Below, one piece after another: positions 25,317-34,547 of a DNA stretch of 64,000 bases (positions within the stretch are counted from its first letter, which is position 1; each line of letters starts with the position of its first letter). This DNA is from Phycisphaeraceae bacterium (GTDB lineage Bacteria > Planctomycetota > Phycisphaerae > Phycisphaerales > UBA1924). Location of the stretch: the NCBI GenBank assembly GCA_026126305.1, contig JAHCJI010000004.1, positions 146,206 through 210,205 of the forward strand, given 5' to 3'. Made by a program: the position numbers and the translations under genes. Under the pieces are notes generated by a model. It did not search any database, was not told the DNA's origin, and saw only the letters and a list, made by a program, of their open reading frames with translations.

Positions 25317-26945
25317 ATGGCCGGCAAAGTTTCCAGCGATCCCAACGTCTTCCTCCTGCCCGACATCGGCGAGGGCCTCCAGGAGGCCGAGGTCATCAAG
25401 TGGCTGGTCAAGGAGGGGGATACCGTCGAGGAGCAGCAGAACCTGGCCGAGGTCGAGACCGACAAGGCCTTGACCGAGATCCCCAGCCCACGGGCGGGCA
25501 CCATCAAGACCCTGCACGGCAAGGACGGGGACGTGATGAAGGTGGGCGAGCCCTTTGTCACCTTCGTCGGCGAGGGCGGCGCGGCGGCAACGCCCAGGCC
25601 CAAGGCCGACAACGGCACCGCCAAGGCCCCCGCCCGAGAGGACGACGGCACGGTCGTGGGCAAGATGAGCGCCGACACGCCCGGGCTCACGCGGCAAGAG
25701 GGCAAGGCCCTGGCCACCCCCGCCGTGCGGCGCAAGGCCCGGGAGCTGGGCATCGACATCAACGCCCTGGCGGGCAGCGGCATCGGCGGCCGCGTGCTCG
25801 AGAAGGACCTCCTGGCCTTCCAGCAGTCCGGGGGCGCGGAGCGCTCGCAGGCGTCCGAGCCCCGAGCGCCGGCGCGGGCTCCCGCTTCGCAGGAGGCCGC
25901 CACCACGCGCAAGCCCATGCCCCGGCCGCAGCAACCGGCCGTCGGCCATCGGCCATCGGGCGGACAGCCCTCCCAGCAGCCCCAACCCCAATACCAACCC
26001 CAATACCAGCCCCAGCCCCAGTACCAGCAGCAGTTGCCGATGCCCTATGGCGTGCCCATGATGATGGTGCCCGTGCCCATGATGATGCCCTGGGGCATGA
26101 TGCCGGGCATGATGGGTGGCATGGGTGGCATGGGCGTTGGCCAGCAGGGCGGCGGGGTGCCCTTGGCCCCCGGCTTCGTGCCTTCCAGCCAGCGGCCCAT
26201 CCCCGACCCCGCCCAGCAATCGAAGGCCGGTGCGTCCGGCCATGGTGGCGAGGCGAGCACCGCCTTCCGCGGCGTGCGGCGGACCATCGCCAACCGCCTG
26301 CGCCAGAGCGTGGACACCGCCGTCCACTTCACGGTCATGGACGAGGCCGACGTGACCGAGCTGGACGCCCTGCGTCGGCAACTGGCCGAGCAGGGATTGA
26401 AGCTCAGCTTCCTGCCCTTTGTCGCCGCGGCGGTGTGCCGGGCCATCTCGCCCCGTGCGGGCGGGCGGTTCGGGGCGCTCAACGCGCGCGTCGAAGGCAG
26501 CGGCGACAACCAGGAGATCGTCGAGCACTCCGCCTGCCACCTGGGCATCGCCGCCGACACCGACGCGGGGCTGATGGTGCCCGTGGTGCGCAACGCCGAC
26601 GCGATGGACGTGGCGGCGCTCAGCGAAGCCATCGCCGCCGCCGCGGCCGCCGCCCGGCAGCGAACCGCCGCCCGCGAGGACCTCTCGGGCAGCACCTTTA
26701 CCATCAGCAACGTGGGCAGCCACGCCGGCATGTATGCCACGCCGGTCATCAACACGCCCGAGGTTGGCATCTTGGCGGTCGGCAGGGTGTGCGACGCCGT
26801 CCTGGTCCGCGATGGACAGGCGGCCATCGGCAAGAAGATGCCCCTCAGCCTGGCCTGCGACCACCGCGTGGTCGACGGCGCGACGGCGGCCCTGGCCCTG
26901 GCCGAGATCGTGGCCCTGCTGCAAGAGCCCGGCTCGCTGCTCTAG
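25317..26945 (+). CDS. Dihydrolipoamide acyltransferase (E2) with a Met/Gln/Pro-rich linker
   Basis: A 542-residue E2. Residues 1-90 are a lipoyl domain with the lipoyl lysine in VETDKALTEIPSP. About 118-165 is the peripheral-subunit-binding domain (ATPAVRRKARELGIDINAL, then GGRVLEKDLLAF). About 315-542 is the catalytic domain, ending in DHRVVDGATAAL, the active-site HxxxDG. Between them lies a long linker: QPQYQPQ repeats, then a run with 16 or more Met between about 240 and 275 (MMMVPVPMMMPWGMM, then Gly/Met). Ala/Pro linkers are normal for E2; the Met-rich part is not. GAGG precedes ATG 25317. No E3 gene is in the window. Confidence 0.9.
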   Translation: MAGKVSSDPNVFLLPDIGEGLQEAEVIKWLVKEGDTVEEQQNLAEVETDKALTEIPSPRAGTIKTLHGKDGDVMKVGEPFVTFVGEGGAAATPRPKADNGTAKAPAREDDGTVVGKMSADTPGLTRQEGKALATPAVRRKARELGIDINALAGSGIGGRVLEKDLLAFQQSGGAERSQASEPRAPARAPASQEAATTRKPMPRPQQPAVGHRPSGGQPSQQPQPQYQPQYQPQPQYQQQLPMPYGVPMMMVPVPMMMPWGMMPGMMGGMGGMGVGQQGGGVPLAPGFVPSSQRPIPDPAQQSKAGASGHGGEASTAFRGVRRTIANRLRQSVDTAVHFTVMDEADVTELDALRRQLAEQGLKLSFLPFVAAAVCRAISPRAGGRFGALNARVEGSGDNQEIVEHSACHLGIAADTDAGLMVPVVRNADAMDVAALSEAIAAAAAAARQRTAAREDLSGSTFTISNVGSHAGMYATPVINTPEVGILAVGRVCDAVLVRDGQAAIGKKMPLSLACDHRVVDGATAALALAEIVALLQEPGSLL

Positions 26946-27141
26946 GCCGCCCCCGCCGGCGAGCGCGGGCCGGGGTCTCCGCCGCCGGCGGCAACGCCGT
27001 GCCCCCCCGCCGGCGGGCGTAGGCTGGTGGATGCACCCGCACCCGGTTCGCCCGCGTGGCCACACAGGCCGGCCCACACGCCCCGAAACCCGCCTTCGGG
27101 GCAACCCGGGGCTCGCGGCCCGTCCCCACCGCCCGGGGTGG

Positions 27142-27813
27142 ATGCTGGTGCCGCTGGCGGCCCTTGGCCTCGTGCTGGTTGGCTGTGCCCGGGGCCCGTG
27201 CCCGGCCACCGATGGCCCGGGCACAGCCGCCCAGCAGCCGGTCTCGGCCCGGGATGGCTTCTGGAGCCAGCTCGAGGCCCTGTGCGGCCGGGCCTTCGAG
27301 GGGCGCGTGGTCGAGGACAGCACCGAGAGCGAGGCCTTTGCCGCCCGGCCGCTGGTCATGCACGTGATCCGCTGCGAAGAGGGACGCCTCTGGGTGCCCT
27401 TCCACGTGGGGCCCGACCGCTCCAGGACGTGGATCTTCACGCGCACGAGCGAGGGCCTGCGCCTCAAGCACGACCACCGCCACGAGGACGGCTCCGAGGA
27501 CGATCTGACCTGGTACGGCGGCGACACCAGGGAGCCCGGCACGGCCCGGTCGCAGGCGTTTTTTGCCGACGGGCACACGGCCGAGTTGCTGCCCGCGGCG
27601 GCCACGAACGTGTGGACGGTGGAGATCGTGCCCGGCAAGACCTTCGCCTACGCCCTGCGGCGCGAGGGCACCGACCGCCGCTTCCGCGTGGAGTTCGACC
27701 TCACCCGCCCCGTGGCGCCCCCACCGCCGCCCTGGGGCTGGGGCACGCCCCCCAGCGGCGGCAACGGAGCCCGGCCCGAACTCGGGCGGCCCGGGGACTT
27801 GCCGAGAGGCTGA
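27142..27813 (+). CDS. Conserved lipoprotein of unknown function
   Basis: About 223 residues from ATG 27142. A hydrophobic signal MLVPLAALGLVLVGC ends in a lipobox Cys. The mature part has LCGRAFEGRVVEDST, HVIRCEEGRLWVPFHVG, RTWIFTRTSEGLRLKHDHRH and FAYALRREGTDRRFRVEFDL. I recognise this as a widespread conserved hypothetical family with no known role. The C-terminus is Pro/Gly-rich. ATG 27031 would add 37 residues rich in Arg and Pro before the signal; neither start has a strong ribosome site. It follows the E2 gene after about 200 bases. Confidence 0.75.
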   Translation: MLVPLAALGLVLVGCARGPCPATDGPGTAAQQPVSARDGFWSQLEALCGRAFEGRVVEDSTESEAFAARPLVMHVIRCEEGRLWVPFHVGPDRSRTWIFTRTSEGLRLKHDHRHEDGSEDDLTWYGGDTREPGTARSQAFFADGHTAELLPAAATNVWTVEIVPGKTFAYALRREGTDRRFRVEFDLTRPVAPPPPPWGWGTPPSGGNGARPELGRPGDLPRG

Positions 27814-28239
27814 TGGCCCGCGGGGCTGGGTATTCCCCCCATGGGGGCGGCCTGCCGGATCTTGGGGGTGGCCTGCCGGATCGTGGGGGTGGCTTACCGG
27901 GAAGTGGAAAGACGGCGGCCGTTCGTGGAACAGGGGCTTTCCCTCGGTCCCCGCGGCACGGGCAAGCGGCCCCGGGACGCTGCCAGGGGGCCCCAAGCGG
28001 CGGTGATCGTGCCCCAGAGCGCGGGGCACGATAACGGGCGACCGGGGCACCGTCCCGGCCGCGCGATCCTGTCAGGCCATTGGACGGGGACGCGTGGGAA
28101 GGCACGGGGGCTCGAAGGATCGTGGCTCCCGTGGCCTGGACAGGGGCGGTTTCCCATCCCGGCGGGCCGGTTTTGCGTGGGTTGGCCCCGGATGCGGGCC
28201 CGCCCGGCGGCTCTTGAGGCCGGGGCGCTACCTTCGGCC
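27814..28239. other. Non-coding stretch with a short 21-bp tandem repeat
   Basis: No gene is supported. At 27843-27905 there are three consecutive 21-base units of the type gggggtggcctgccggatcgt; the third has diverged. The open frame from 27841 that runs into the next gene is low-complexity and is not included. Confidence 0.5.
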
Positions 28240-28737
28240 ATGGACACCCCGCCGCCGGTCATGGACGCCCCGCCGCCCAAGGCCGCGCCGCCCACCGTGC
28301 CCGGGGCGATCCCCAACCCTCAAGACGGCCGCCTGCCGTTGGTGGCGAAGGTCGTGGCGTGGCTGGGGACCTGCTTCGGTTTGTTCATGCTCTCCATGAG
28401 CGTCTATCCGCCCTCGCGGTTCGACCCGTATGGCGTTGCGTTTGGCGTCTTCCTGCCCCTGGGCATCGGCGTGCTGCTGCGCTCGAACATCGCGCGGATC
28501 CTGGCACGCCTGGCCCATGGGCTGCTCGGGCTCATGCTGCTCGGGGGCGTGTTCTTCTCGATCCTGGGCCTGCTGAGCGGTGGCGGGCAGTCCCCCGCGA
28601 CGACGGGTGGCCTGATCGTGGCCATGGTGGGCTTCCTGCTGGTGTGGACACTCGGGCTGGCGGCCTTCTTCGTCTGGGGCTTCTTCGTGCTGGGCCGGGC
28701 CGACGTGCGGCGGGCGTGCCAGCGGCCCAGGCCATAG
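28240..28737 (+). CDS. Small integral membrane protein, unknown function
   Basis: A 165-residue protein. The Pro/Ala-rich N-terminus (about 1-30) is followed by four hydrophobic segments: VAKVVAWLGTCFGLFMLSM, GVAFGVFLPLGIGVLL, HGLLGLMLLGGVFFSILGLL, and VAMVGFLLVWTLGLAAFFVW. It ends in a basic tail. No family is recognised. The start ATG 28240 is chosen because the hydrophobic part begins about 35 residues later; its ribosome site is weak. Confidence 0.55.
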   Translation: MDTPPPVMDAPPPKAAPPTVPGAIPNPQDGRLPLVAKVVAWLGTCFGLFMLSMSVYPPSRFDPYGVAFGVFLPLGIGVLLRSNIARILARLAHGLLGLMLLGGVFFSILGLLSGGGQSPATTGGLIVAMVGFLLVWTLGLAAFFVWGFFVLGRADVRRACQRPRP

Positions 28738-28811
28738 GGGGCAAGGCTGGCACGCGGGCCCGAGGCCGGACCGCGGGCGGTGCTTGGCCATCAAGAGCCC
28801 GTGCGTTGCCA

Positions 28812-29846
28812 TCACTGGTCCGCGAGCCCGAGCGCCGGCATCGCCTGCCATGCAACCCCCCCGGGCATCCGGTCCTCGCGGCCGTGCAGCCAGGCGACCA
28901 GCCACTCGAAGGCGTCGACCAGCCGGGGGCCGGGGCGGTTGAAGTATTGGTTGCCATCGACCAGCGCGACCCGGCCGCTTTGCACCGCGGGCAGCGAGCG
29001 GAACCAATCGTTGCCGGCGATCTCGGCGGTGGCCCGGCGGGTCTGATGTAAGTCCAGGCCGCAGGGAGCAATGACCAGGTATTCCGGCCCCGTGGCGGCG
29101 AAGATGTCGGGGGGGACTGAGATGGACTTGCCCGCGGTGCGTTCGCTGTGCATGGCCCCCATCGCCGAGCCCGCGCCGGGCTTTCTGGAAGTCTCGTTGA
29201 GCGGGTGGCGGCCGCCGGCCCGCTCGATGAGCTGCACGTTCCAGTGGCCGGCGATGAACAAGGGGTCGGTCCATTCCAGGAAGCCGACGATTGGGGCGTA
29301 CGCGAAGCTCGGCACGAGGTCGGCCGCGGCGTAGAAACGCTCGCGCAGGCGAGCGACGGCGTGCGTGGCGGCGCCTTGCTTGCCGATGGCCCGGCCCACA
29401 CGCAGGCAGTCGTCGTAGACCTGCTCGAGGGTGTGCGGGTCGAGGCTGAGGACCTTCGGCTCGGTGCCGGTCTTGTGGCCGATGCGGCGGGCGGCGGCCT
29501 GGACCTCGGGCAGGGCGATCGAACAGACTTCGCAGAGGTTTTGCGTGAGGATCATGTCGGGCCCGAGGGCCTCGAGCATCCCCGTGTCCAGCGTGTACAG
29601 GGAGGGGCAACTGCCGTCCCCTTGCCCGCTCGAAAGGGCTTGACGCACCTGCCGATCGACCTCGGCGCTGGCTCCCGGACCACCGGCAAAGGTGGTGCGG
29701 GCGGCGGTGAGCACGGGCAGGCGTTCCAGGCCAAGCGCCGGGTCGCTGGGGAAGTCGCACTCGTGGCTCCTGCCAACGAGCAGGCCGGCCCCGCCGACCA
29801 GGCAGAGGATCTCGGTGGCCGAGGGCAGGAGGCTGACGATTCGCAC
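28812..29846 (-). CDS. Cobalamin-binding / BtuF-like periplasmic-binding-fold protein without signal peptide
   Basis: A 344-residue protein starting RIVSLLPSATEILCLVGG, the classic opening of BtuF/TroA-like helical-backbone binding proteins. It continues with LLVGRSHECDFP, DMILTQNLCEVCSIA, VLSLDPHTLEQV and VGFLEWTDPLFIAGHW. It lacks an N-terminal signal, as is common for the cytosolic 'cobalamin-binding protein' branch often found away from btuCD. The start is GTG 29846, with GGAGG about 8 bases upstream; the longer frame to 30455 is antisense to gspD. No transporter genes adjoin it, so ligand and role stay uncertain. Confidence 0.8.
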   Translation of the reverse strand: MRIVSLLPSATEILCLVGGAGLLVGRSHECDFPSDPALGLERLPVLTAARTTFAGGPGASAEVDRQVRQALSSGQGDGSCPSLYTLDTGMLEALGPDMILTQNLCEVCSIALPEVQAAARRIGHKTGTEPKVLSLDPHTLEQVYDDCLRVGRAIGKQGAATHAVARLRERFYAAADLVPSFAYAPIVGFLEWTDPLFIAGHWNVQLIERAGGRHPLNETSRKPGAGSAMGAMHSERTAGKSISVPPDIFAATGPEYLVIAPCGLDLHQTRRATAEIAGNDWFRSLPAVQSGRVALVDGNQYFNRPGPRLVDAFEWLVAWLHGREDRMPGGVAWQAMPALGLADQ

Positions 29847-30069
29847 GGGTGGGCCTCCAGGTACGCTTGGGTGGACCCCAGAGCCCCCAGAGGCCGATGA
29901 GCGCCCAGGGGTTGGCCGATGGCTGGCAAGCGGGAAGCCCCGCATGGATCGGAAGAAAGGCCCTTGGGCGCGGCTCTCGCTGGCTTCGGGGCCCTGAGAC
30001 TCATAAAACCCTAGCCCCGCGGCGGCGTTTTTTTCCCGCCGGGGGCCAAGACCGGCAGGAGAGCGACCG

Positions 30070-32571
30070 ATGGCATGGCATTTCGACGGATCCCAGTGCG
30101 GCCGCCCGGCCGCCCTGCTGGCCCTGGTGGCGGGCCTGGCCCTGGGCCCGGTGGCCAACTGGGCCCGGGCCCAGAACAACCAGCCGTCGACGGGCGGCCC
30201 GGGCGGGCAGATCCTCGAAGAGCCGGACTTTGCCCTGCCCCCGCGCCCGGCCCAGCCCGCCGCGGCCGCCCCGGCCCAGCCCGAGCGGGAGATCATCTTC
30301 GGCCCCTTCGCCGAGCCCGTGCAGCTTCGGACGCTGCTGGAGCTGGCCGTGCGGCAGCTTCGGGTGCAGATCGCCGCGGACGTGAACATGACCGGCAGCG
30401 TGATGGTGACCCAGGAGCTTCGCGTTCCCGAGTCGCGCTTCCTGGCGCTGATCAACTCGTTCCTGGAGCAGAACGGCTTCTCGCTGGTGCCCGGGGCGTA
30501 CGAGGGCTTTTACCAGGTGGTGCCCACGGGCAACGTGCCGACGATGCCCGACGGCCAATTGCCCACGACGCTGGTGATCCGCACGCCCAACAGCAAGCCC
30601 AGCGTGCTCCAGGCGGCCATCCTCAACCAGATCACCGGCGGGGGGCGCATCGCGGCGCTGGACGAGCTGGGCGTGCTGATCGTGACCAACTCGCCCGGCA
30701 AGGCGCTGGAGGTCAAGCGGCTGGTGGAGCGCATCCTGGCCGAGCGAGACCAGCAGCAGCTGATCACCTTCGACCTGCTGCACCTTTCGGCGGTGGCGGC
30801 GCGCGAGCAGGTGCTGCGCTTCGCCGGGGTGCTCGAGGAGCAGGCCCAGCCGGGCCTGCCCGACCCGCGACAGCGCGGGCAGCAGGCCGACGCGGGGGCG
30901 TCGTTGATCGCCGGGGCCCTGAGCAACCTGGGCCAGCGGCTGATGGTGGCACCCTCGGGCAACCGGCTGGTCTTCCGCGGCACCGAGGACGAGGCCGGAC
31001 GCGTGTCGGAACTGGTGCGGCTGGTGGACGTGGTGGACAACCTGACCCCGCGCCGGTACACGACCGGCTCGTCCACGCCCAACATCGCCGCCCTGGCCGA
31101 GAACCGCGGGCTGGGCTCGATCGTGCAGTTCTCCTCGCTGCAACAGCAGCAGGGCCTGCCGCAGGGCTTCGGCCAGGGCGTGCCCCAGATGCCCGGGCAG
31201 GCCTCGCCCAGGTCGTCCACCGGCGGCTCGGCCATCGTCGTGGACGAGGTGCGCCAGAGCATCGTCTTCTATGGCACGCCCCAGCAGCACGAGCGATTCG
31301 CGGAGCTGGTGGGCGAGTACGACCCCGGGGACGAGCAGGTGGTCATCCGCAACTACCGGCTGGACTGGGCCAACGCCGAGGCGATCTCGGACCTGCTGCG
31401 CGAGCTGGTCGAGGGCCAGACCGCCTCGGCCAGCAGCCAGCTGCTCACCGGCGGGGGGCAACTGGGCCGCGGCTCGGCCCAGGCGCGGCCGGTGGCCCTG
31501 GCCGCCGAGGGCGTCGACGGCGTGGGCGACATCCAGAGCGCCAACGCGTTCGTGACCTTCGACGCGGCCACCAACCAGGTCATCGTGCGGGCCCCGGCCA
31601 ACATGCAGCCGCAGTTCCGCAAGATCATCGAATCGCTGGACCGTCGCCGGCCGCAGGTGTTCATCGAGGCCAAGATCGTGGCCGTGACCTGGACCGACGA
31701 CATGCGGCTGGCCTTCGAGAGCCAGATCATCAACGCGGGCGGTCGCGAGGGAGCCTTCCAGCAGAACTTCGGCCTGGGCAGCGCGGCCTCGGGCAACATC
31801 ACCGACCGCAACGTGGTGGGCGATGGGCTGCTGGGCGCGACGGCGGCCATCATCCGCAGCAACTACGTGCCGCTGGTCATCAACGCCCTCCAGCGCAACG
31901 TCGACGGACGCATCCTGGCCAACCCGACGTTGCTGGTGGACGACAACACACAGGCCGAGATCCGCAGCGTCGAGGGCCAGCCCACGAGTTCTACCAGCCA
32001 GGACGGCACGTCGACGCAGACTGGCTTCCAAGGGTTCCAAGAGGCCGGCCCAACATTGACCGTCACGCCGCGTATCAACCCCGGTGGGTTCGTGACATTA
32101 AACTACGATCTTGAACTCTCCAACTTTGTTGGGCAGGGTTCCGAGGGACTGCCAGCGCCGCGACAAACGCGCAGCGTCCGTTCCGACTCGGTCACGATCC
32201 CCAGCGATTCGACGATCATCGTCGGCGGCATCACCATCGACGACCGGGCCGACACGAAGGTCAGCGTGCCGCTCTTGGGCCGCATCCCCATCCTGGGCTA
32301 CCTCTTCAGCGATTCGCAGTGGAACAAGTCCAAGACCACGCTGTACGTCTTCATCACGCCCAAGGTGCTCTACGAGCCAACGGTCCAGGACTACCAGTTG
32401 CTGACCGAAGGGGCCCGGCGTATCGCCGAGATCGACCCGGACATCCCGCCGCTGGAGACCTACATGGTCCGCGTGCTCGTGCCGGGCCGGCTGGATTTTG
32501 GCGGCGGACGCACGGACCCGATCGAAGCGGGCAACGAATTCGGCATCGAGCTCATCGAGCCCGGTCGGTAA
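30070..32571 (+). CDS. gspD: Type II secretion system secretin
   Basis: An 833-residue secretin with a signal peptide (about 1-35, ending ARAQ). N-terminal N0-N3 domains follow (VRQLRVQIAADVNMTGSVMV, then repeats such as FDLLHLSAVAAREQVLRFAG and NYRLDWANAEAISDLLREL). The C-terminal beta-barrel gate has QVFIEAKIVAVTWTDDMRL, LQRNVDGRILANPTLLVDDN, TVTPRINPGGFVTLNYDLEL and VPLLGRIPILGYLFS. It would form the outer-membrane channel. gspE follows after 18 bases; no other gsp genes are in the window. AGGAG precedes the ATG. Confidence 0.88.
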   Translation: MAWHFDGSQCGRPAALLALVAGLALGPVANWARAQNNQPSTGGPGGQILEEPDFALPPRPAQPAAAAPAQPEREIIFGPFAEPVQLRTLLELAVRQLRVQIAADVNMTGSVMVTQELRVPESRFLALINSFLEQNGFSLVPGAYEGFYQVVPTGNVPTMPDGQLPTTLVIRTPNSKPSVLQAAILNQITGGGRIAALDELGVLIVTNSPGKALEVKRLVERILAERDQQQLITFDLLHLSAVAAREQVLRFAGVLEEQAQPGLPDPRQRGQQADAGASLIAGALSNLGQRLMVAPSGNRLVFRGTEDEAGRVSELVRLVDVVDNLTPRRYTTGSSTPNIAALAENRGLGSIVQFSSLQQQQGLPQGFGQGVPQMPGQASPRSSTGGSAIVVDEVRQSIVFYGTPQQHERFAELVGEYDPGDEQVVIRNYRLDWANAEAISDLLRELVEGQTASASSQLLTGGGQLGRGSAQARPVALAAEGVDGVGDIQSANAFVTFDAATNQVIVRAPANMQPQFRKIIESLDRRRPQVFIEAKIVAVTWTDDMRLAFESQIINAGGREGAFQQNFGLGSAASGNITDRNVVGDGLLGATAAIIRSNYVPLVINALQRNVDGRILANPTLLVDDNTQAEIRSVEGQPTSSTSQDGTSTQTGFQGFQEAGPTLTVTPRINPGGFVTLNYDLELSNFVGQGSEGLPAPRQTRSVRSDSVTIPSDSTIIVGGITIDDRADTKVSVPLLGRIPILGYLFSDSQWNKSKTTLYVFITPKVLYEPTVQDYQLLTEGARRIAEIDPDIPPLETYMVRVLVPGRLDFGGGRTDPIEAGNEFGIELIEPGR

Positions 32572-32589
32572 GGATCTGTGGAGGAACCG

Positions 32590-34254
32590 ATGAGCAAGAT
32601 GACGCTGCGAGGCAAGAAGCTGGCCGGCCCACCGGAAGAGCCTCGCGCCTCGGGAGACCAGTTGCCGGGCGTGGCACGGGCCCTGCGCGTGCCGCGATTG
32701 ACCGCCGACGCCCTGCGGGCCTTCCGCGAGATGCCCGGCTCGGACGCCGAGCCCTGGGACATGCTCATCAGCGCGATGGCCACCGACGAGCAGAGCTCTC
32801 TGAAGCTGCTGGCCGAGCGCACGGGCCTGCCCTTCGTCGCCGAGCCGCGCCTGAGCGAGAGCGCCCTGCGCTTTTACGAGATGGTGCCGCCCAACGTGGC
32901 CCGCGAGCGGCACGTGGGCGGTGTCGAGAGCGACGGGCGGACCATGACGGTGGCCACGGCCCAGCCCATGCAGCCGGCCTTCTTCGCCCAGCTCGAAGAC
33001 CACCTGAACATGCCCATCCGCCTGGTGCTCACGCCGCGCGGCATGGTGCAGAGCCTGGTCAACCGCGGCTACGAGCAGCGCCAGGACCTGGTCACCGAGA
33101 TCATCGAAGAGATGCCCTTGGACGAGCGGGCCATCGCCAGCGCGGCGGGCTCCATCGGGGCGGGCAACGACCTGCTGGCCTTGGCCCGCCAGGGGCCGGT
33201 CATCCGCCTGGTGAACATGATCCTCTTCGAAGCCCTGCGCCGCCGGGCCAGCGACGTGCACGTCCACCCCGAGGAAACCCGGCTGAACATCCGCCTGCGC
33301 GTGGACGGCATGCTGGTGGACGCCTTCAGCCCCCCGCTGTCGCTGGCCCCGGCCATCTCCAGCCGACTGAAGGTCATGACCGAGCTGGACATCGCCAACC
33401 GCCACAGCCCCCAGGACGGCCAGACCACCGTCCGCGTGGGCAGCCACAAGGTGGATATCCGACTCTCGGTCATCCCCACCGTCCACGGCGAGCGGCTGGT
33501 CATGCGTCTGCTCGACCAGGGCCAGAACAAGCTCAGCCTCGACGCCCTGGGCATGACCCAGGAGATGCAGGCCGAACTCAAGACCACCGTCGATCGGCCC
33601 AACGGCATGTTGCTGGTCACCGGGCCCACGGGCAGCGGCAAGACCACGACGCTGTACTCGGCCCTGGCGATGGTCGACCGCAACTCGCGCAACGTCATGA
33701 CCATCGAAGACCCGGTGGAGTACCGCCTCGAGGGCATCAGCCAGATGCAGGTCAACGTCAAGCGGGGGGTTACCTTCGCCGCGGGCCTGCGGAGCCTGTT
33801 GCGTCAGGACCCCGACGTGATCCTGGTTGGCGAGATCCGCGACCACGAGACGGCGCAGCTCGCGGTGCAGGCCTCGCTGACGGGCCACCTGGTGCTGGCT
33901 ACCTTGCACACCAACGACGCGCCCAGCGCCATCCCGCGATTGCTGGACATCGGCATCGAGCCCTTCCTGGTCACCAGCAGCCTGCTGGGGGTTATGGCCC
34001 AGCGGCTGGTCCGCAAGCTCGCCACGCCCGAGGAACTGGCCGAGACGGGCGAGCGCTACCGAGGCCGCATGGGCGTGTACGAACTCATGCGCATGAACGA
34101 CGATTTGCGCACGCTGACCGCCCAGCGTGCCGACGGCGTGATCCTGATGGAAGCGGCCAAGCGGGCGGGCTTCAAGCCCATGATCGAGGACGCGAAGAAG
34201 AAGGCCGCCCGCGGCCTGACCGACGAGGCCGAGATCCGCCGCGTTTTAGCGTGA
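32590..34254 (+). CDS. gspE: Type II secretion ATPase lacking the zinc-binding C-M domain
   Basis: A 554-residue traffic ATPase. The N-terminal GspE-N part covers about 60-160. The ATPase core has Walker A GPTGSGKTTTLYS (about 345), the Asp box TIEDPVEYRLEGISQMQVN, Walker B DVILVGEIRDHETA and the His box LATLHTNDAPSA. In the family a Zn finger of two CxxC pairs follows 'RLVRK'. Here RLVRKLATPEELAETGERYRG passes straight to RMGVYELM, and no cysteines are present, so about 35-45 residues are missing. GGAGG precedes ATG 32590; GTG 32578 is less likely. It is operonic with gspD and powers pseudopilus assembly. Confidence 0.85.
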   Translation: MSKMTLRGKKLAGPPEEPRASGDQLPGVARALRVPRLTADALRAFREMPGSDAEPWDMLISAMATDEQSSLKLLAERTGLPFVAEPRLSESALRFYEMVPPNVARERHVGGVESDGRTMTVATAQPMQPAFFAQLEDHLNMPIRLVLTPRGMVQSLVNRGYEQRQDLVTEIIEEMPLDERAIASAAGSIGAGNDLLALARQGPVIRLVNMILFEALRRRASDVHVHPEETRLNIRLRVDGMLVDAFSPPLSLAPAISSRLKVMTELDIANRHSPQDGQTTVRVGSHKVDIRLSVIPTVHGERLVMRLLDQGQNKLSLDALGMTQEMQAELKTTVDRPNGMLLVTGPTGSGKTTTLYSALAMVDRNSRNVMTIEDPVEYRLEGISQMQVNVKRGVTFAAGLRSLLRQDPDVILVGEIRDHETAQLAVQASLTGHLVLATLHTNDAPSAIPRLLDIGIEPFLVTSSLLGVMAQRLVRKLATPEELAETGERYRGRMGVYELMRMNDDLRTLTAQRADGVILMEAAKRAGFKPMIEDAKKKAARGLTDEAEIRRVLA

Positions 34255-34547
34255 AACGCGCCCGTGCTGTTTCGGTACCGTGACCCGCTCGACACGGCAG
34301 ATCGTCCAGCGTTTTCTGCCTGGTTGTCGCTTCGCGGCGTGATGAACTTCCGCGTCGGCTCGATTGCATCGTGAAGCGATGCTCTTGCTCGGACTGCTTT
34401 CGGCCTTCGTGGGCTTTGGTAGTGCGGCCCTTGGAGTATGAACGACCCAAGCGTTTGCTTACCGACGGGCACCTGTAGGATGCACGGATTCCATGCGAGG
34501 ACTTTGGCCTGCCTTGTGTCGCTGGACGCTACGCGATCGATGCGAAT

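Noticed and set aside
34255..34547. Gene or RNA between gspE and pdxH
   Set aside because: Only short random frames and a weak hairpin GCATCG-TGAAG-CGATGC near 34366; nothing to support a gene.
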